DNA from: Mycoplasmoides fastidiosum
GTDB lineage: Bacteria > Bacillota_I > Bacilli_A > Mycoplasmatales > Mycoplasmoidaceae
Assembly: GCF_024498275.1 (NCBI RefSeq)
Contig: NZ_CP101809.1
Span: 1 to 64,000, forward strand
Reading direction: 5' to 3'
Length of the DNA stretch: 64,000 nt
Under the pieces are notes generated by a model. The model saw only the letters and a program-made list of their open reading frames with translations. It did no database searches and was not told the origin of the DNA. The first letter of the stretch is position 1. Each line of letters opens with the position of its first letter. Below, piece by piece: positions 11,999 to 22,343 of the stretch. Position numbers and translations under genes: made by a program.

Positions 11999-12973
11999 AT
12001 GAAAAAAGAATTAGAGATTTTTCATAACATTGAAAACTTAATTAAAAGTCACGACAATATTTTTATTTTTCATCATGTTTATCCAGATGGAGATTGCTTG
12101 GGAGCACAATTTGGATTACTCAATTTAATCAAATTAAATTTTCCTGAAAAACAGGTTTTTGCAATTGGGGATCATGAAAATTTATATCCGTTTCTTCCAA
12201 AAACAAATACTAATTTAGAAAATTTGGATACTCACTTTTTACAAAATTCTTTAGCAATTGTAGTTGATGGTGATGGCAGTCGAAGAGTTGCTAAATCTCA
12301 ATATTTATATAATCCAAAAATTTTTAAAACTAGTTTAAGAATTGATCACCATAATTCTCAACCAGATATTCAATACGACTATGAATGAGATGATCATTTA
12401 TATACTTCTGTTGCTGAACAAATTGGTTGAATGGCAAAAAATCTGCATTGAAAAATGAATAAATTAGCCGCTGATTTTTTATATCTAGGAATTAACACTG
12501 ATAGTGGACGAATGTCTTTTGAACGCACTAATGCTCGTACTTTTTCAACACTTTCATACTTATGTCAAAATGGTTTAAAACCCTATGACATTAATTTAGA
12601 GATTAACCGCAGAACTGAAAATCAGATTCGTTTCATGGGATATGTGTTAACAAACATGAAAATTGTTAACCAATTTGTATATTGCTTTATTACTCAAGAA
12701 GTAATCAAGAAATTTAATTTAAATGTCATTGAAGCCAATGATGCAAATATGATTGGCAATATTAAAGGTACAAAATTATGAGCATTTTTTGTGGAATTAG
12801 AAGATGGTCGTTTCCGCATTCGACTGCGTTCTAATTCAATTAAAGTAGAAAATTCTTTAGCACCATTTGGTTTAATGGGTGGACATTATTTTTCAACTGC
12901 AGGAACTTTTAAAAAAGAACAAACTGATGCAATTATTGAATACTTAAAGGAATTTAGTCTTAATGAAAAATAA
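11999..12973 (+). CDS. DHH/DHHA1 phosphoesterase, NrnA-like (paralogue 2 of 3)
   Basis: This 324-residue paralogue of the flanking genes has FHHVYPDGDCLGAQFG, VVDGDGSRR, RIDHHNSQPD, LGINTDSGRMSF and a DHHA1 loop MGGHYFSTAG. The last is less canonical than GGGH in its neighbours. I chose ATG 11999 because it gives the same distance to the DHH motif as in paralogue 1. An in-frame ATG at 11978 would overlap the upstream stop and is possible. Three or more TGA codons encode Trp. Its last codons overlap the start of paralogue 3, which suggests translational coupling. Confidence 0.83.
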
Positions 12974-13925
12974 AAATCAATTCGAAGTTTTAGGGAGAAA
13001 AATTATTGAAAGCAAAAAAATCATTATTTTCCACCATACTCGACCTGATGGAGATTGCTTAGGAGCTGCTTTTGGTTTACAAAGTTTATTAAAAACTAAT
13101 TTTCCCAAAAAAGAAATTTTAGTTTTTGGCAATGCTCATGGTCATTTCCCTTTTTTGAATTTTGATTTTGCTGATCATCGAGTGATTCAAGATTTTAGTG
13201 ATTATTTAGCTATTATTGTTGATGTTAATAATCCAGAACGAATCGAATTAAGTGAAATTTTACTTAATTACCAATTTGCAGCAATGATTCGGTTCGATCA
13301 TCATAATCATGCATCCAGTTTACCATTATTTGCTGAATTAGATGACCCCAATTATGCTTCATGTTGTGAGTTATTAGTTGATTTTGCTTTAACAATGAAT
13401 TGAGTAATCAATGCTAGAACAGCCACTTTATTTTATTTAGGAATTTTTACTGATACAGGGGGAATGACTTTTCCATCGGTAAAAACTAAAACAATGGAAG
13501 CAGTCTTGACTTGTTGGCAACAAGGTGCAGATAAGGATTTGATTCATTCAGAATTAAAAAAACGAAGTCTACAAGAACTAAAAATTCAAAGTGAAATTTT
13601 AAATAATTTCAAAACAAAAGGTGGAGTAATTTATTATTACATGGATTTAGCCACCCAAAAGAAATTGGGGATTGATTCTCCTTTACTAGCTAATTTTCCG
13701 AATATGTTAGGTAATATTGAACACTACCCCATTTGAATTTATTTCACCCAGGAACAAGAAAATGCAATTCGAACTGAATTTCGTTCTAAGGGCTATGATG
13801 TAAAAAAATTAGCTACAACTTGAAAAGGTGGAGGACATGTAAACGCATCGGGATGTTTGCTGGATCACCCTGATAAGATTGCTTTAGTAGTAGAAGATGC
13901 TGCCAAAATTTTGCAAGAAAAATAA
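12963..13925 (+). CDS. DHH/DHHA1 phosphoesterase, NrnA-like (paralogue 3 of 3)
   Basis: The 320-residue third copy starts at ATG 12963, 11 bases before the end of paralogue 2. Motifs are FHHTRPDGDCLGAAFG, IVDVNNPER, RFDHHNHASS, LGIFTDTGGMTF and GGGHVNASG. The LGINTDSG block is altered to LGIFTDTG, so substrate handling may differ from copies 1 and 2. Metal ligands appear conserved. A strong terminator shared with the convergent helicase-loader gene follows directly. Reaction class is inferred from the family. Confidence 0.83.
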
Positions 13926-13932
13926 CAACAAA

Positions 13933-13966
13933 AAAAGTCTTATAAATTTTTATAAGACTTTTTTTT
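13933..13966. terminator. Bidirectional terminator shared by converging genes
   Basis: A 14-bp perfect stem (AAAAGTCTTATAAA) with a 2-base loop and flanking A/T-runs. The last codons and stop of the minus-strand dnaI-like gene lie inside the hairpin. Confidence 0.88.
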
Positions 13967-14953
13967 CTGTTGTTCCTGATTAAAGCTGAATTCATTTTGA
14001 TAAAAATCAAAAACTTCACCTTCTAAATTGATAGAAGTAATATTCTTCTTAGTGAAAGATAATCGAGCATCATCCCGAATTTTTAATTTTTCATAATATT
14101 TTTCTCAATAACTACCAGAAATAATAACAGTTGAAAATTCGGGATGCAAAATACGTTCTGCTAAAAAAGGATAAATGTTTTGGGAATGATCTTTCATTTC
14201 TAATGATGAATTATCAAAATCAATTAATAATAAAAATTTTGCATTTTTAAAAGCCCGATAAACACTATCGGTTTCTTTTTTATTGGACAAATTATTAAAC
14301 TTACGATTTTTAATTAATTCATTTAAACCAACAATATTGGTTACATGAATTTTAGTGTTAGTTCGTTTTAAAACTTGTAACAAAATAAAAAAGAAAAAAA
14401 TTTCTGATGAACGTAAACTTTTTGGCACAATTGAGCAAAAAATATTTTTGTTACCATTAATATAAGATTTATAAAATCACTTGATTTCATCAATAATCTG
14501 AAACAATTTGGGATTAATATTGGTAGTAGCTTCAGCCACTTTAGATTTAATCTGTTCAGAAATTTTAGTTAAAACATTTAAGTCAGGACGAATAATATTA
14601 TGGCTGAAAACGAGTTTGTTATAAAGCTTTAATTGATCTTCGTAATGTAATTGATCTCAAGCTTTCAGTTTAGTGCAACGATAAGTTTCATAATTAAGAA
14701 TTTTTTCAACGTGATCTTCTTGTCGATAAAACCGGTAATGAGTATTAATGTTAGAGCACAATTCTAATTGAGAATTGCACAATTTTGAACGATTCAAAAA
14801 TTTAGCTAGCAAAAATCTATTTTGAATAATTTCTTGATCAGTGAGATTCAGATGAACTAACTCAGGATGATTTCTGACTTCTTCAAACGAACATTTGAAC
14901 AAAGATTTTTCTAAATCATTTTTAAATTGTTCATCATGATTAGTTAAAGTCAT
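13940..14953 (-). CDS. dnaI: DnaI/DnaC-like primosomal helicase-loader homologue, degenerate P-loop
   Basis: This 337-residue cytosolic protein has an AAA+-like core of the helicase-loader type. It has a hydrophobic strand (NIFCSIVPKSL) where Walker A would be, then a Walker B-like strand FLLLIDFDNSSL and a sensor-like strand STVIISGSYW. The canonical GxxGxGKS/T is missing, so ATP binding is doubtful. It follows the DnaB-like gene by 2 bases, the same order as dnaB-dnaI in Bacillus, where the pair loads the replicative helicase. Several TGA codons encode Trp. The call rests on context plus weak motif likeness. Confidence 0.55.
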
Positions 14954-14955
14954 AA

Positions 14956-16416
14956 TTATTTAAAAAGTTCGTTTCAGATTTCTGCATCTTCTTTATTATC
15001 ATTTTTAGAATATTCAAGATCATCTGTTTGATCGTTATTGCGATAATCAGCAAAAAGATCTTCAGTTTCATCGCTAATTTGTGAATCATTAGCGAGTAGT
15101 TCAGAATTAATGACTACTTTTCTTGTTTTGGGTTTTTCAGCTAAATTTTTTAAATTAATTGATTGTTTGGTTGGAACAATATTTAATTTGTTATTTTTTT
15201 CTTCATAATCTTTAACGATAACATCTTTTAAGTGATTTAGAACACTACGCAAAGAATAGTTCTCATTTTGGACTAAAGTTTTAATTAATTTCTTTAAATA
15301 ACCAGCATTAATATTGTTAATCCAAGTATGGACAAAACTTAGAATCGCATTAATAGTTGGAATTGTAAAACCTAAAGCATGAGTGTCACTAATTCAAGTT
15401 TTAATGCCTTTGGTTGGTACTTTGGAATAGTAAAAATAATAAATATTTTCAGGCGAAACATTACCAAATAATTTTTTGGCATTTTTTACAAATTCGCCAC
15501 CAGAAACTTCTACACAACTTTTTCAATATTCTTTATAACTTTCAATTTTGGCTTGAATATCATTATCATCATCGCCAAATAATTCTTCATTAATTAAAAT
15601 GCTGAAATTGTCATAAGAAATATTGATTTTCCCTTTACGTTGCACAATGGATTTATAAGCTAAAGTAGAAAGGCGAGAAATACTTAAGATTTTTTGTTCA
15701 ACCGCGTATTTATTAATTAGAGCTCAAATGTTTTGATCGATACCAAATGGTTTTTTTAAAGTGGCATAGATATTAGAGTAAAACTCAGTTTTAATTTCAT
15801 TACTAATATGATCAGAAACGGGCATTTGACTTAAAGAAGCAGAAATTGCTACTTGCTGTCCATTTTCATAAAAAAATTCTTGAGCATATTCATTAGAATT
15901 ACTTAATGCTTCGTCCATATCAGCACTAATATTGAAAAGTTCGCGATTATTAAGCACAGAATTGTTTTTGTTGATTCCTAATAAGGTTTCAACATTTAAC
16001 ATAATGTAACTAGATCGCGCTCCTAATTGTTTTTTAATAAGAAGAATCAGTTTTTGATTTTTCATGATTTCTTCTAATGATAAGGGTTTTAATAGTTCAA
16101 AATGATACAAGTAGGAACCATTTTTATCCTGACTGTACCCAGTTTGTAACAAATTAAAGGTTTCTAATTGGGAGCGTAAATCATCAAATTCTTGAAAATC
16201 AAGACCTAAAAAGGTCAATAATTCATCGATAGCAATTGGGGTATTAGCTCGCAATAAGTTATTGCGATTATAGAATTCGGTCAGCAAATGATATAACATT
16301 ATTGCATTCGAACCCATAGCAGGACCATAAACTAAGTGTAAACTTAAGGAATTTACTGGTTCTAGATTGGTGCTTACATGGAAATAAGCTTTGTTTCTAA
16401 GGGTTAAATTAGTCAT
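14956..16416 (-). CDS. DnaB/DnaD-like replication initiation protein
   Basis: This 486-residue protein begins MTNLTLRNKAYFHV. Its first 110 residues read as a winged-helix start (SNAIMLYHLLTEFYNRNN, then IAIDELLTFLGLDFQEFDDLRSQLETFNLLQTG, then YLYHFELLKPLSLEEIMKN). That layout matches the N-terminus of Gram-positive DnaB/DnaD helicase co-loaders. The C-terminal part is charged and low complexity. It is followed at 2 bases by the dnaI-like gene, which supports a role in helicase loading at oriC. It diverges from ftsH across a long structured spacer. Note that this is the Gram-positive co-loader DnaB, not the hexameric helicase. Confidence 0.65.
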
Positions 16417-16602
16417 GATATCTACGATTCTATAAACGGCTAAAAATTGAACAAATCCAAAATTAACAACAGCAATCTACTGATTATTAAAGATAATAAT
16501 CTGAATAAAAACAGAAAGAATGTTATTTTTGAGATATGGAGTCTAATGTAAGACAAAGCGTTGGTGAACGCTACAGTGATAATTAAAGCACACAAAAGAA
16601 CG

Positions 16603-16645
16603 AAAAAAAATTTTATTTATCCTAAAAATCGTTCTTTAGGATAAA
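16603..16645 (-). terminator. Terminator-like hairpin in the dnaB-dnaI leader (minus strand)
   Basis: An 11-bp perfect stem TTTATCCTAAA (16616-16626) pairs with TTTAGGATAAA (16635-16645) around an 8-base loop. Read on the minus strand it is followed by TAAAA and eight T residues. It lies about 190 bases ahead of the dnaB-like start, so it could attenuate that operon or end a separate minus transcript. Confidence 0.5.
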
Positions 16646-16856
16646 GCAACTAAAAAATTGCAAAAAAACCCGTTTTTAGGCATTTTAGGGGCTAAAAAAG
16701 CTAAAAACTGGGGAAAAAATATTTTTATACCCATTTATATTGGGGATAAATAGATTAAAGCGAATAAAACCAGATCAAAAATGTCCCCATTTTTAACTGG
16801 TAAATAGCATTAGTATACTAGGTGTAAAAGTGATCAAAACACGGTCATTTAAAGGA

Positions 16857-17045
16857 TTTGTTAACAAATTTAAACCCCCTAATTTGGGGGTGGAAAACTG
16901 GAAACATTTCTTCAAGGAACAATCCTTCATATATAATTTTTTGATCTCTCTATTAAAGAGTTTTGACGCTCTTTTATAGTTTATTATATAATTTAGAATT
17001 AGTGATGACTAAGACCACTGCAATTAAGGGTTTGTTAACAAATTT
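16857..17045. repeat. Repeated palindromic 15-mer, two copies
   Basis: TTTGTTAACAAATTT occurs at 16857-16871 and again at 17031-17045. The core AATTTGTTAACAAATT-like sequence is self-complementary. One copy is upstream of the ftsH promoter and the other lies within the ftsH 5' leader, an arrangement seen for repressor binding sites. No function is known. Confidence 0.55.
16950..16992 (+). promoter_or_regulatory. ftsH promoter with overlapping inverted-repeat operator
   Basis: The -35 TTGACG (16963-16968) and -10 TATAAT (16987-16992) are separated by 18 bases, a near-consensus sigma-70 promoter about 98 bases before the ftsH start. An inverted repeat, CTATTAAAGAG (16950-16960) with CTCTTTTATAG (16969-16979), brackets the -35 box with an 8-base spacer. 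It pairs 10 of 11 positions. The geometry resembles a heat-shock CIRCE operator, but the sequence differs. Confidence 0.65.
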
Positions 17046-17090
17046 TCTCAACCTAAAAACGCAGTGATTATTACATTGATCGGAAGAATA

Positions 17091-19319
17091 ATGTTCAAAT
17101 TAGCAAAATGACTTGGTTTAATTGATAGCCGATACAAAAAAAGTGTCTGATCAAGAATAAAATCCAAGTTTAGACCAAAAAATTCAAGTGATTCTCAAGC
17201 TCAAAGCGACTCCCATCCGAAGGGACGTTTTCGCTGGAAACCAATTATTATTGTTTTTATCATTGGAACAATCATTGGACTTTTAATTTACTTTTTAGGC
17301 TTTTATGGCCGTGTTCAAGTGATTGGAGTTCATTCATTCGATGTTGCAAGAGAAAATAATCAAACAATTTTGGTTTTAAAAAACAATAATAATACCGAAA
17401 ACCGAATTAATCTTACAACCACTCCAAATCCCCAAGCGGATTTATCAGCAGATTCACCACTGCAAAGAATTCAAATCAAAGGAAGTTCAAATAGTCAAAA
17501 CATTGCTTATAACGTGGGTTATGGAAGCGATGCTAAGACGGTTTGATATGAAATTGGCAGTGATCGATTAATCTACAATGTGGACACCGGTAGTTTTTCT
17601 ATTTCTCGTCCTGGTGAACAATTGATAGAAATTTCTAATACATCTGTGCCAAGTTCACAAAGCTTATTAGATTTATATAATTATTTAAATCTTGCCAAAA
17701 GCAATTCCAGCATTCCAAGCCCTTCTTTCTTGCAAAGTGTAATCGTTTCAACAATTCCAATTTTAATTTATTTAATTATCGTTATTTTCTTGATTCGTTT
17801 ATTTATGCGGGCTCAAGCAGGAGCAGCTGGTCAAGACTCCATTTTTGGAGTTGGCAAGTCTAATGCCAAAACTGTTAAACTAAATATTACCTTCAAAGAT
17901 GTTGCGGGCATTAAAGAAGAAAAAGAAGAGTTAATGGAAATCGTTGACTATTTGAAAAACCCTGGCAAATATACAGCTATGGGTGCTCGTACTCCAAAAG
18001 GGATTGTTCTATATGGCCCACCAGGAACTGGAAAAACTTTATTAGCTAAAGCTGTTTCAGGTGAAGCGAATGTACCATTCTTTGAAGTGTCTGGAGCATC
18101 ATTTGACGATATGTTTGTTGGAGTTGGTGCTAAGCGGGTTCGGGATTTATTTAACCGTGCTAAAAAAGCTGCGCCATGTATCATCTTTATTGATGAAATT
18201 GATGCTGTGGCTGGAAAACGGGGCAACAAAATGATTAATGGAGGATCAGGTGGTTTAGCTGATCAAACCATTAACCAGTTATTGAGTGAATTAGACGGAT
18301 TTAACACTTCTTCGGGTGTAGTTGTGATTGCAGCTACTAACCGATTAGATTCATTGGATGATGCGATCTTACGACCAGGTCGATTTGACCGACACATTCA
18401 AGTGAACTTGCCAGATATTAAAGAACGAGAAGAAATTTTAAAAATCCATTCACGTAACAAAAACTTATCTTCCAAAGTGAATTTAGAAGATATCGCGCGT
18501 CGAACCCCTGGATTCTCTGGAGCACAATTGGAAAATGTTTTAAATGAAGCTACTTTATTAGCTGTACGATATGATCGTCACAGTATTAGCACTCAAGACA
18601 TTGATGAGGCAATTGATCGGGTAATTGCGGGGCCAGCGAAAAAATCCCGAATTATTACCTTGAGCGAGCGACGTAAAATTGCTTATCACGAAGCAGGGCA
18701 CGCGATTGCTGGGCTTTATACCCAAAAAGGTGATGTTGTTGAAAAAATCACCATCATTCCCCGAGGACAAGCGGGGGGATATACTTTATCAGCTCCAGTA
18801 GAGCAAGAAGTCATGTTAAAATCACGTGAAGACTTATTAGCCATTATCACAACAACTCTGGCAGGTCGAGCAGCGGAAGAAGTAGTTTTTGGTCCAAAAG
18901 AAATTACTTCAGGAGCTTCTAATGATTTATATAAAGTAAGCAATATCGTTCGGGCCATGGTAACTCAGTTAGGAATGTCCAAATTGGGATTAACCCAATA
19001 TGTTCCCTCTGAAGGCGAACAAAATCCGTATGTTAAAAATTATTCTGATGTTACAGCTAAAGCAATTGATGATGAAATAAATTTAATTATTAATCAGCAA
19101 TATGAAATTGCTAAAAAGATCATCATTGAAAACAAAGAGGAATTGAAATTAATTGTTGAATGTTTATTATTATTGGAAACAATTGTGCGTGAACAAATTA
19201 ATTACATTCATAAATACAAAAAATTACCTCAAGAAGCTTTAAAAGCAAAAGAGCGTTTAGCCAAAGAACGCCTAGTCAAAGAAGAATCAAAAGAAAAAGT
19301 TGACCAAGAAAATCAATAA
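17091..19319 (+). CDS. ftsH: ATP-dependent zinc metalloprotease FtsH
   Basis: FtsH is a membrane-anchored AAA+ protease for quality control of membrane and regulatory proteins. The 742-residue product starts [20 protein letters not shown] at ATG 17091. It has a membrane helix at about residues 51-72, an extracytoplasmic domain, a second helix at about 222-242, Walker A GPPGTGKT (about 309), Walker [12 protein letters not shown] (about 365-375), and the zinc site HEAGH (533-537). Internal TGA codons encode Trp. It is preceded by a strong promoter with an operator-like repeat. serS follows after a short gap. Identification is certain. Confidence 0.97.
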
Positions 19320-19374
19320 CAAATTTATTGTTATTTTCCAAACCTAACTGGAAAAAAGGGGTTAATGAGAACTA

Positions 19375-20664
19375 ATGATTGATTTACGATTATTAAAAAA
19401 AGATTTCGAATTTGTTAAAGAAAAACTTTTACAAAAACAAGTAAACTCTTCCTTAATTAAAAATTTAAAAGATAATTATGATTTATTATCTTTATTGAAA
19501 TTAGAAGAAGAAAAGCTCAATAATCAACGAACAGTTCTATCCAAAAAAATCGGTATTGCTTATAATCAAAATAAGCAAAAAGAGGCTTTGGAATTACAAA
19601 AAGAAATGCAGCAAATTAAAAAGACATTAAATGATTTAGAAACTCGTTTAACGTTAGTGAGTGCTGATTTTGACAAAATTTCTCATCAAATTCCTAATTT
19701 GCCTGATGAAGCAGTTCCTGTTGGTGTTGATGAAAATGATAATAAGGTGTTATTTCAATGAGGGCAAACTCCTAAATTTGATTTCGAACCACAACCCCAC
19801 TGAAATATAGCATCTGATTTAGATTTAGTTGATTTTGAAGCTGGAGGTAAAATTTCAGGATCCCGTTTTGTTGTCTATAAGGGTTTAGGGGCGCAACTTT
19901 ATAACGCTTTAGCTGAATTTACAACTAAAATCCAAGTAACTAATAACGGTTATTATCCGTATGCTGTGCCTGTAATTTTGAGTGGTGAATCATTATTCCG
20001 TTCGGGGCAATTACCAAAATTTGAAGCTGATTTATTCAATTTGGGCAATAATAAGTATTTATCACCAACCTCAGAATCACAGTTGATTAGTTTGTATGCG
20101 AATACAATTATTGATAGTGCAAAATTACCAATTAAAATGACTGCCACTAGTTTATGTTTTCGTAAAGAATCTGGTGCAGCCGGTCGGGATACACGGGGAG
20201 TAATTCGATTACACCAGTTTACTAAAACCGAGTTAATTATGATTTGTGATCAAAAAGATGCAGCAAAGCAATTAGAAAACTTAACCGAAAACGCCCAATC
20301 AATTTTAAAAATTTTAAAATTACCATATCAAGTAGTTGATTTGTGTACTGGTGATTTAGGTTTTTCTGCGGCTCGGACTTATGATTTAGAAGTTTGATTA
20401 CCATCAGAAAAACGTTATCGAGAAATTTCTTCTTGTTCTAATACAGGGGATTTTCAAGCCCGAAGAGCTTTAATTCGCCATCGCAAAACAAGTACAGATA
20501 AAACTGCTTATGTTGCGCTTTTAAATGGCTCGGGTGTAGCTATTGATCGTTTATTTGCTGCAATCTTAGAAAACTATCAACAAGCAGATGGTTCAGTTTT
20601 AATTCCTGAAGCATTACAACCATATTTAAACAATTTGAAAAAAATTGAAAAACCAAAAGAATAA
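19375..20664 (+). CDS. serS: Seryl-tRNA synthetase
   Basis: This class II synthetase charges tRNA-Ser. The 429-residue product has the N-terminal antiparallel coiled-coil arm (about residues 25-105), then the catalytic core. Motif 2 is [25 protein letters not shown] and motif 3 is [20 protein letters not shown]. The usual PTAE of the serine-binding TxE loop is PTSES here, a mild variation. Two or more TGA codons are Trp. A terminator shared with the convergent downstream gene follows. Confidence 0.95.
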
Positions 20665-20680
20665 CAATTACTTCAAAAAT

Positions 20681-20713
20681 AAAAAAAGCCCTCAATTTAT
20701 TGAAGGCTTTTTT
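20681..20713. terminator. Bidirectional terminator after serS
   Basis: Stem AAAAAAAGCCCTCAA with TTGAAGGCTTTTTTT (one wobble) and a 4-base loop. It touches the stop codon of the converging minus-strand gene. Confidence 0.85.
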
Positions 20714-22067
20714 ATTGGTTATGATCTTGATTTTTTACTAATTCAAAAATATTATTATTAATTTTAGTTGGGGTTTGAGCTGGTAATTTAAAAAATTTAG
20801 GTAAACCAATTACTCGTAAGTCTTTAAAATATTTGCGTAAAAAATAATCTAAACGCTTTCGGTAATTGGGGTTATAAATAATCTGTTTAATTTTTTTAGA
20901 GAAAACAATATATTGTTTAAAATGATAAGTTTTAAGATTAGTTAAAACCTTCTCGTTAGCAATGATTGAAAGTTCAGTTTTGTTTAAATTAATAAAATTC
21001 TCTAACATTTTTTTATTAATGTGTTTTTCAAAAAATAAATTTTCACGCAGAATAATATTAATTAAATCCAAATAATACTCAGCATGCAATAAGCGTTCGT
21101 TATTGGTGCGATTTTTACTTTTTATGCTATATGAATCAATACAACTCGCCGATAAGAAAAAGACAAATAATTGATTTAATAACGGATTAATTTTAGAATT
21201 TTCTAATAAATAAAATTGTTCAAAATAAAAATTAATCCGACCAACATTCTGGTTGATATCAGTAATAATTTTTCGGAATTCACACAAGAAATCTGTGAAT
21301 GATTTTTTATCATTTCAAATATTTTCAGGAATATGAGTTTTTAGATTAGCAGGATTGTTAGTTTCTAATAGTGTATCAATGCTATTAATAATTTTGCTGT
21401 AATTATATTTATTAACCCTTAATAAATAAATACAATAATCTAAATATCAGTGATAACTATGTAAGACTACTTGAATAAAATTTCAAAAACTACTATCAAA
21501 ATTTTTGAGTTGTAATGGAGTGTTTCGGAAAGTTTCAAGTTCTTGACTATCGAATTCCATGTTTTGGTTAAACATTTTATTTTCATCTAAATAATAATCA
21601 TTTAAATGAGCTAAACTAAGATTATCCCGAGCAATATTAATTTTTTGAATCATTTCAAATTGTTCAGAATTAATGATGTGATATTTTTTTAAGATGTAAA
21701 AAAATTTCTTTTTAAAATCACCCAGTTTATCAATATTTAAAACACTATATTTAGTTGATAATGAATCATCAATAAAATTAGATTTATTTTCTTCAGTGAA
21801 AGATAATAAAATATTTCATTCAGCTTCACCAGAATTTGCTAAAAAAATTAAGGCTTCGATTTTTTTAATATTTAAATCCATAATGAACATTGCCGAATCA
21901 GAAAAGACATTATGTAAGTGTTTGTTTTCAATAATTGTTTGTTTTAGGATTGAATACTGATTGAGCATGTTTCTTAATTTTTCTAAAAAAAGTGTTTTGG
22001 TTTGTTCAACGCTGCCACATTTTTCTAGAAGTAAAAAAGCTTGCTTGCGATAAAAGAAATTATTCAT
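20712..22067 (-). CDS. Hypothetical protein, 451 aa, unrecognised
   Basis: A long intact frame with many TGA-encoded Trp starts MNNFFYRKQAFLLLEKC and ends ELVKNQDHNQ. The protein looks soluble and almost entirely helical. It is rich in Leu, Ile, Asn, Phe and Lys, with no signal peptide, no membrane segment and no nucleotide-binding motif. No family was recognised. It faces serS with a shared terminator. Upstream there is a 276-base spacer shared with the divergent protease lipoprotein. Composition is like its neighbours, so recent transfer is not evident. The intact length with many in-frame Trp-TGA codons argues that it is expressed. Confidence 0.75.
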
Positions 22068-22343
22068 TAAAAGGACTCGTTTAATTTTGCAAAAAAATTA
22101 GTTTGAATATTCCATATAAAATTAGTTAAAAACAATCTAGTTATTCATTAAGTTTTTCACGTAAGACGGGTTCAAAGATTTTATCATTTTGGTTATTGCT
22201 GTATCGTGATAAAATGAGTTTAACTTTCTATTCTTAGAAACAAAATTAACTAATAATTTAATTGTTAATCATTTATTAACATTTTAAATTTTTAATTACT
22301 ACAAAAACAAAAAATTTTGTTTGTTGGAGATATCTATAAAAAT
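22068..22343. other. Divergent spacer, no gene seen
   Basis: This 276-base spacer separates the hypothetical gene from the protease lipoprotein. It contains an 8-bp inverted repeat (TTTTATCA at 22179-22186, TGATAAAA at 22207-22214) and an A/T palindromic stretch near 22300-22322. Otherwise nothing is recognised. Confidence 0.5.

Larger units (their letters stand above)
16417..17090. other. 674-bp non-coding divergent region rich in inverted repeats
   Basis: No credible gene is seen here on either strand, even with TGA as Trp. It lies between divergently transcribed dnaB-like and ftsH genes and holds many small inverted repeats. These include AGCGTT-GGTG-AACGCT (16557-16572), an 11-bp hairpin at 16616-16645, the palindrome TAGTATACTA (16811-16820), CCCCC/GGGGG (16875-16890), and an operator-like repeat over the ftsH promoter. 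An A/T-rich 15-mer palindrome occurs twice. The region may hold both promoters, regulatory leaders, or an unrecognised small RNA. Confidence 0.7.

Noticed and set aside
16417-17090. RNase P, tmRNA or 6S RNA in the long spacer
   Set aside because: None of their conserved cores (for example GAGGAAAGTCC of RNase P) is present.
18558-18958. Two minus-strand frames inside ftsH
   Set aside because: Antisense to the AAA+ and zinc-binding core; no start context or family likeness.
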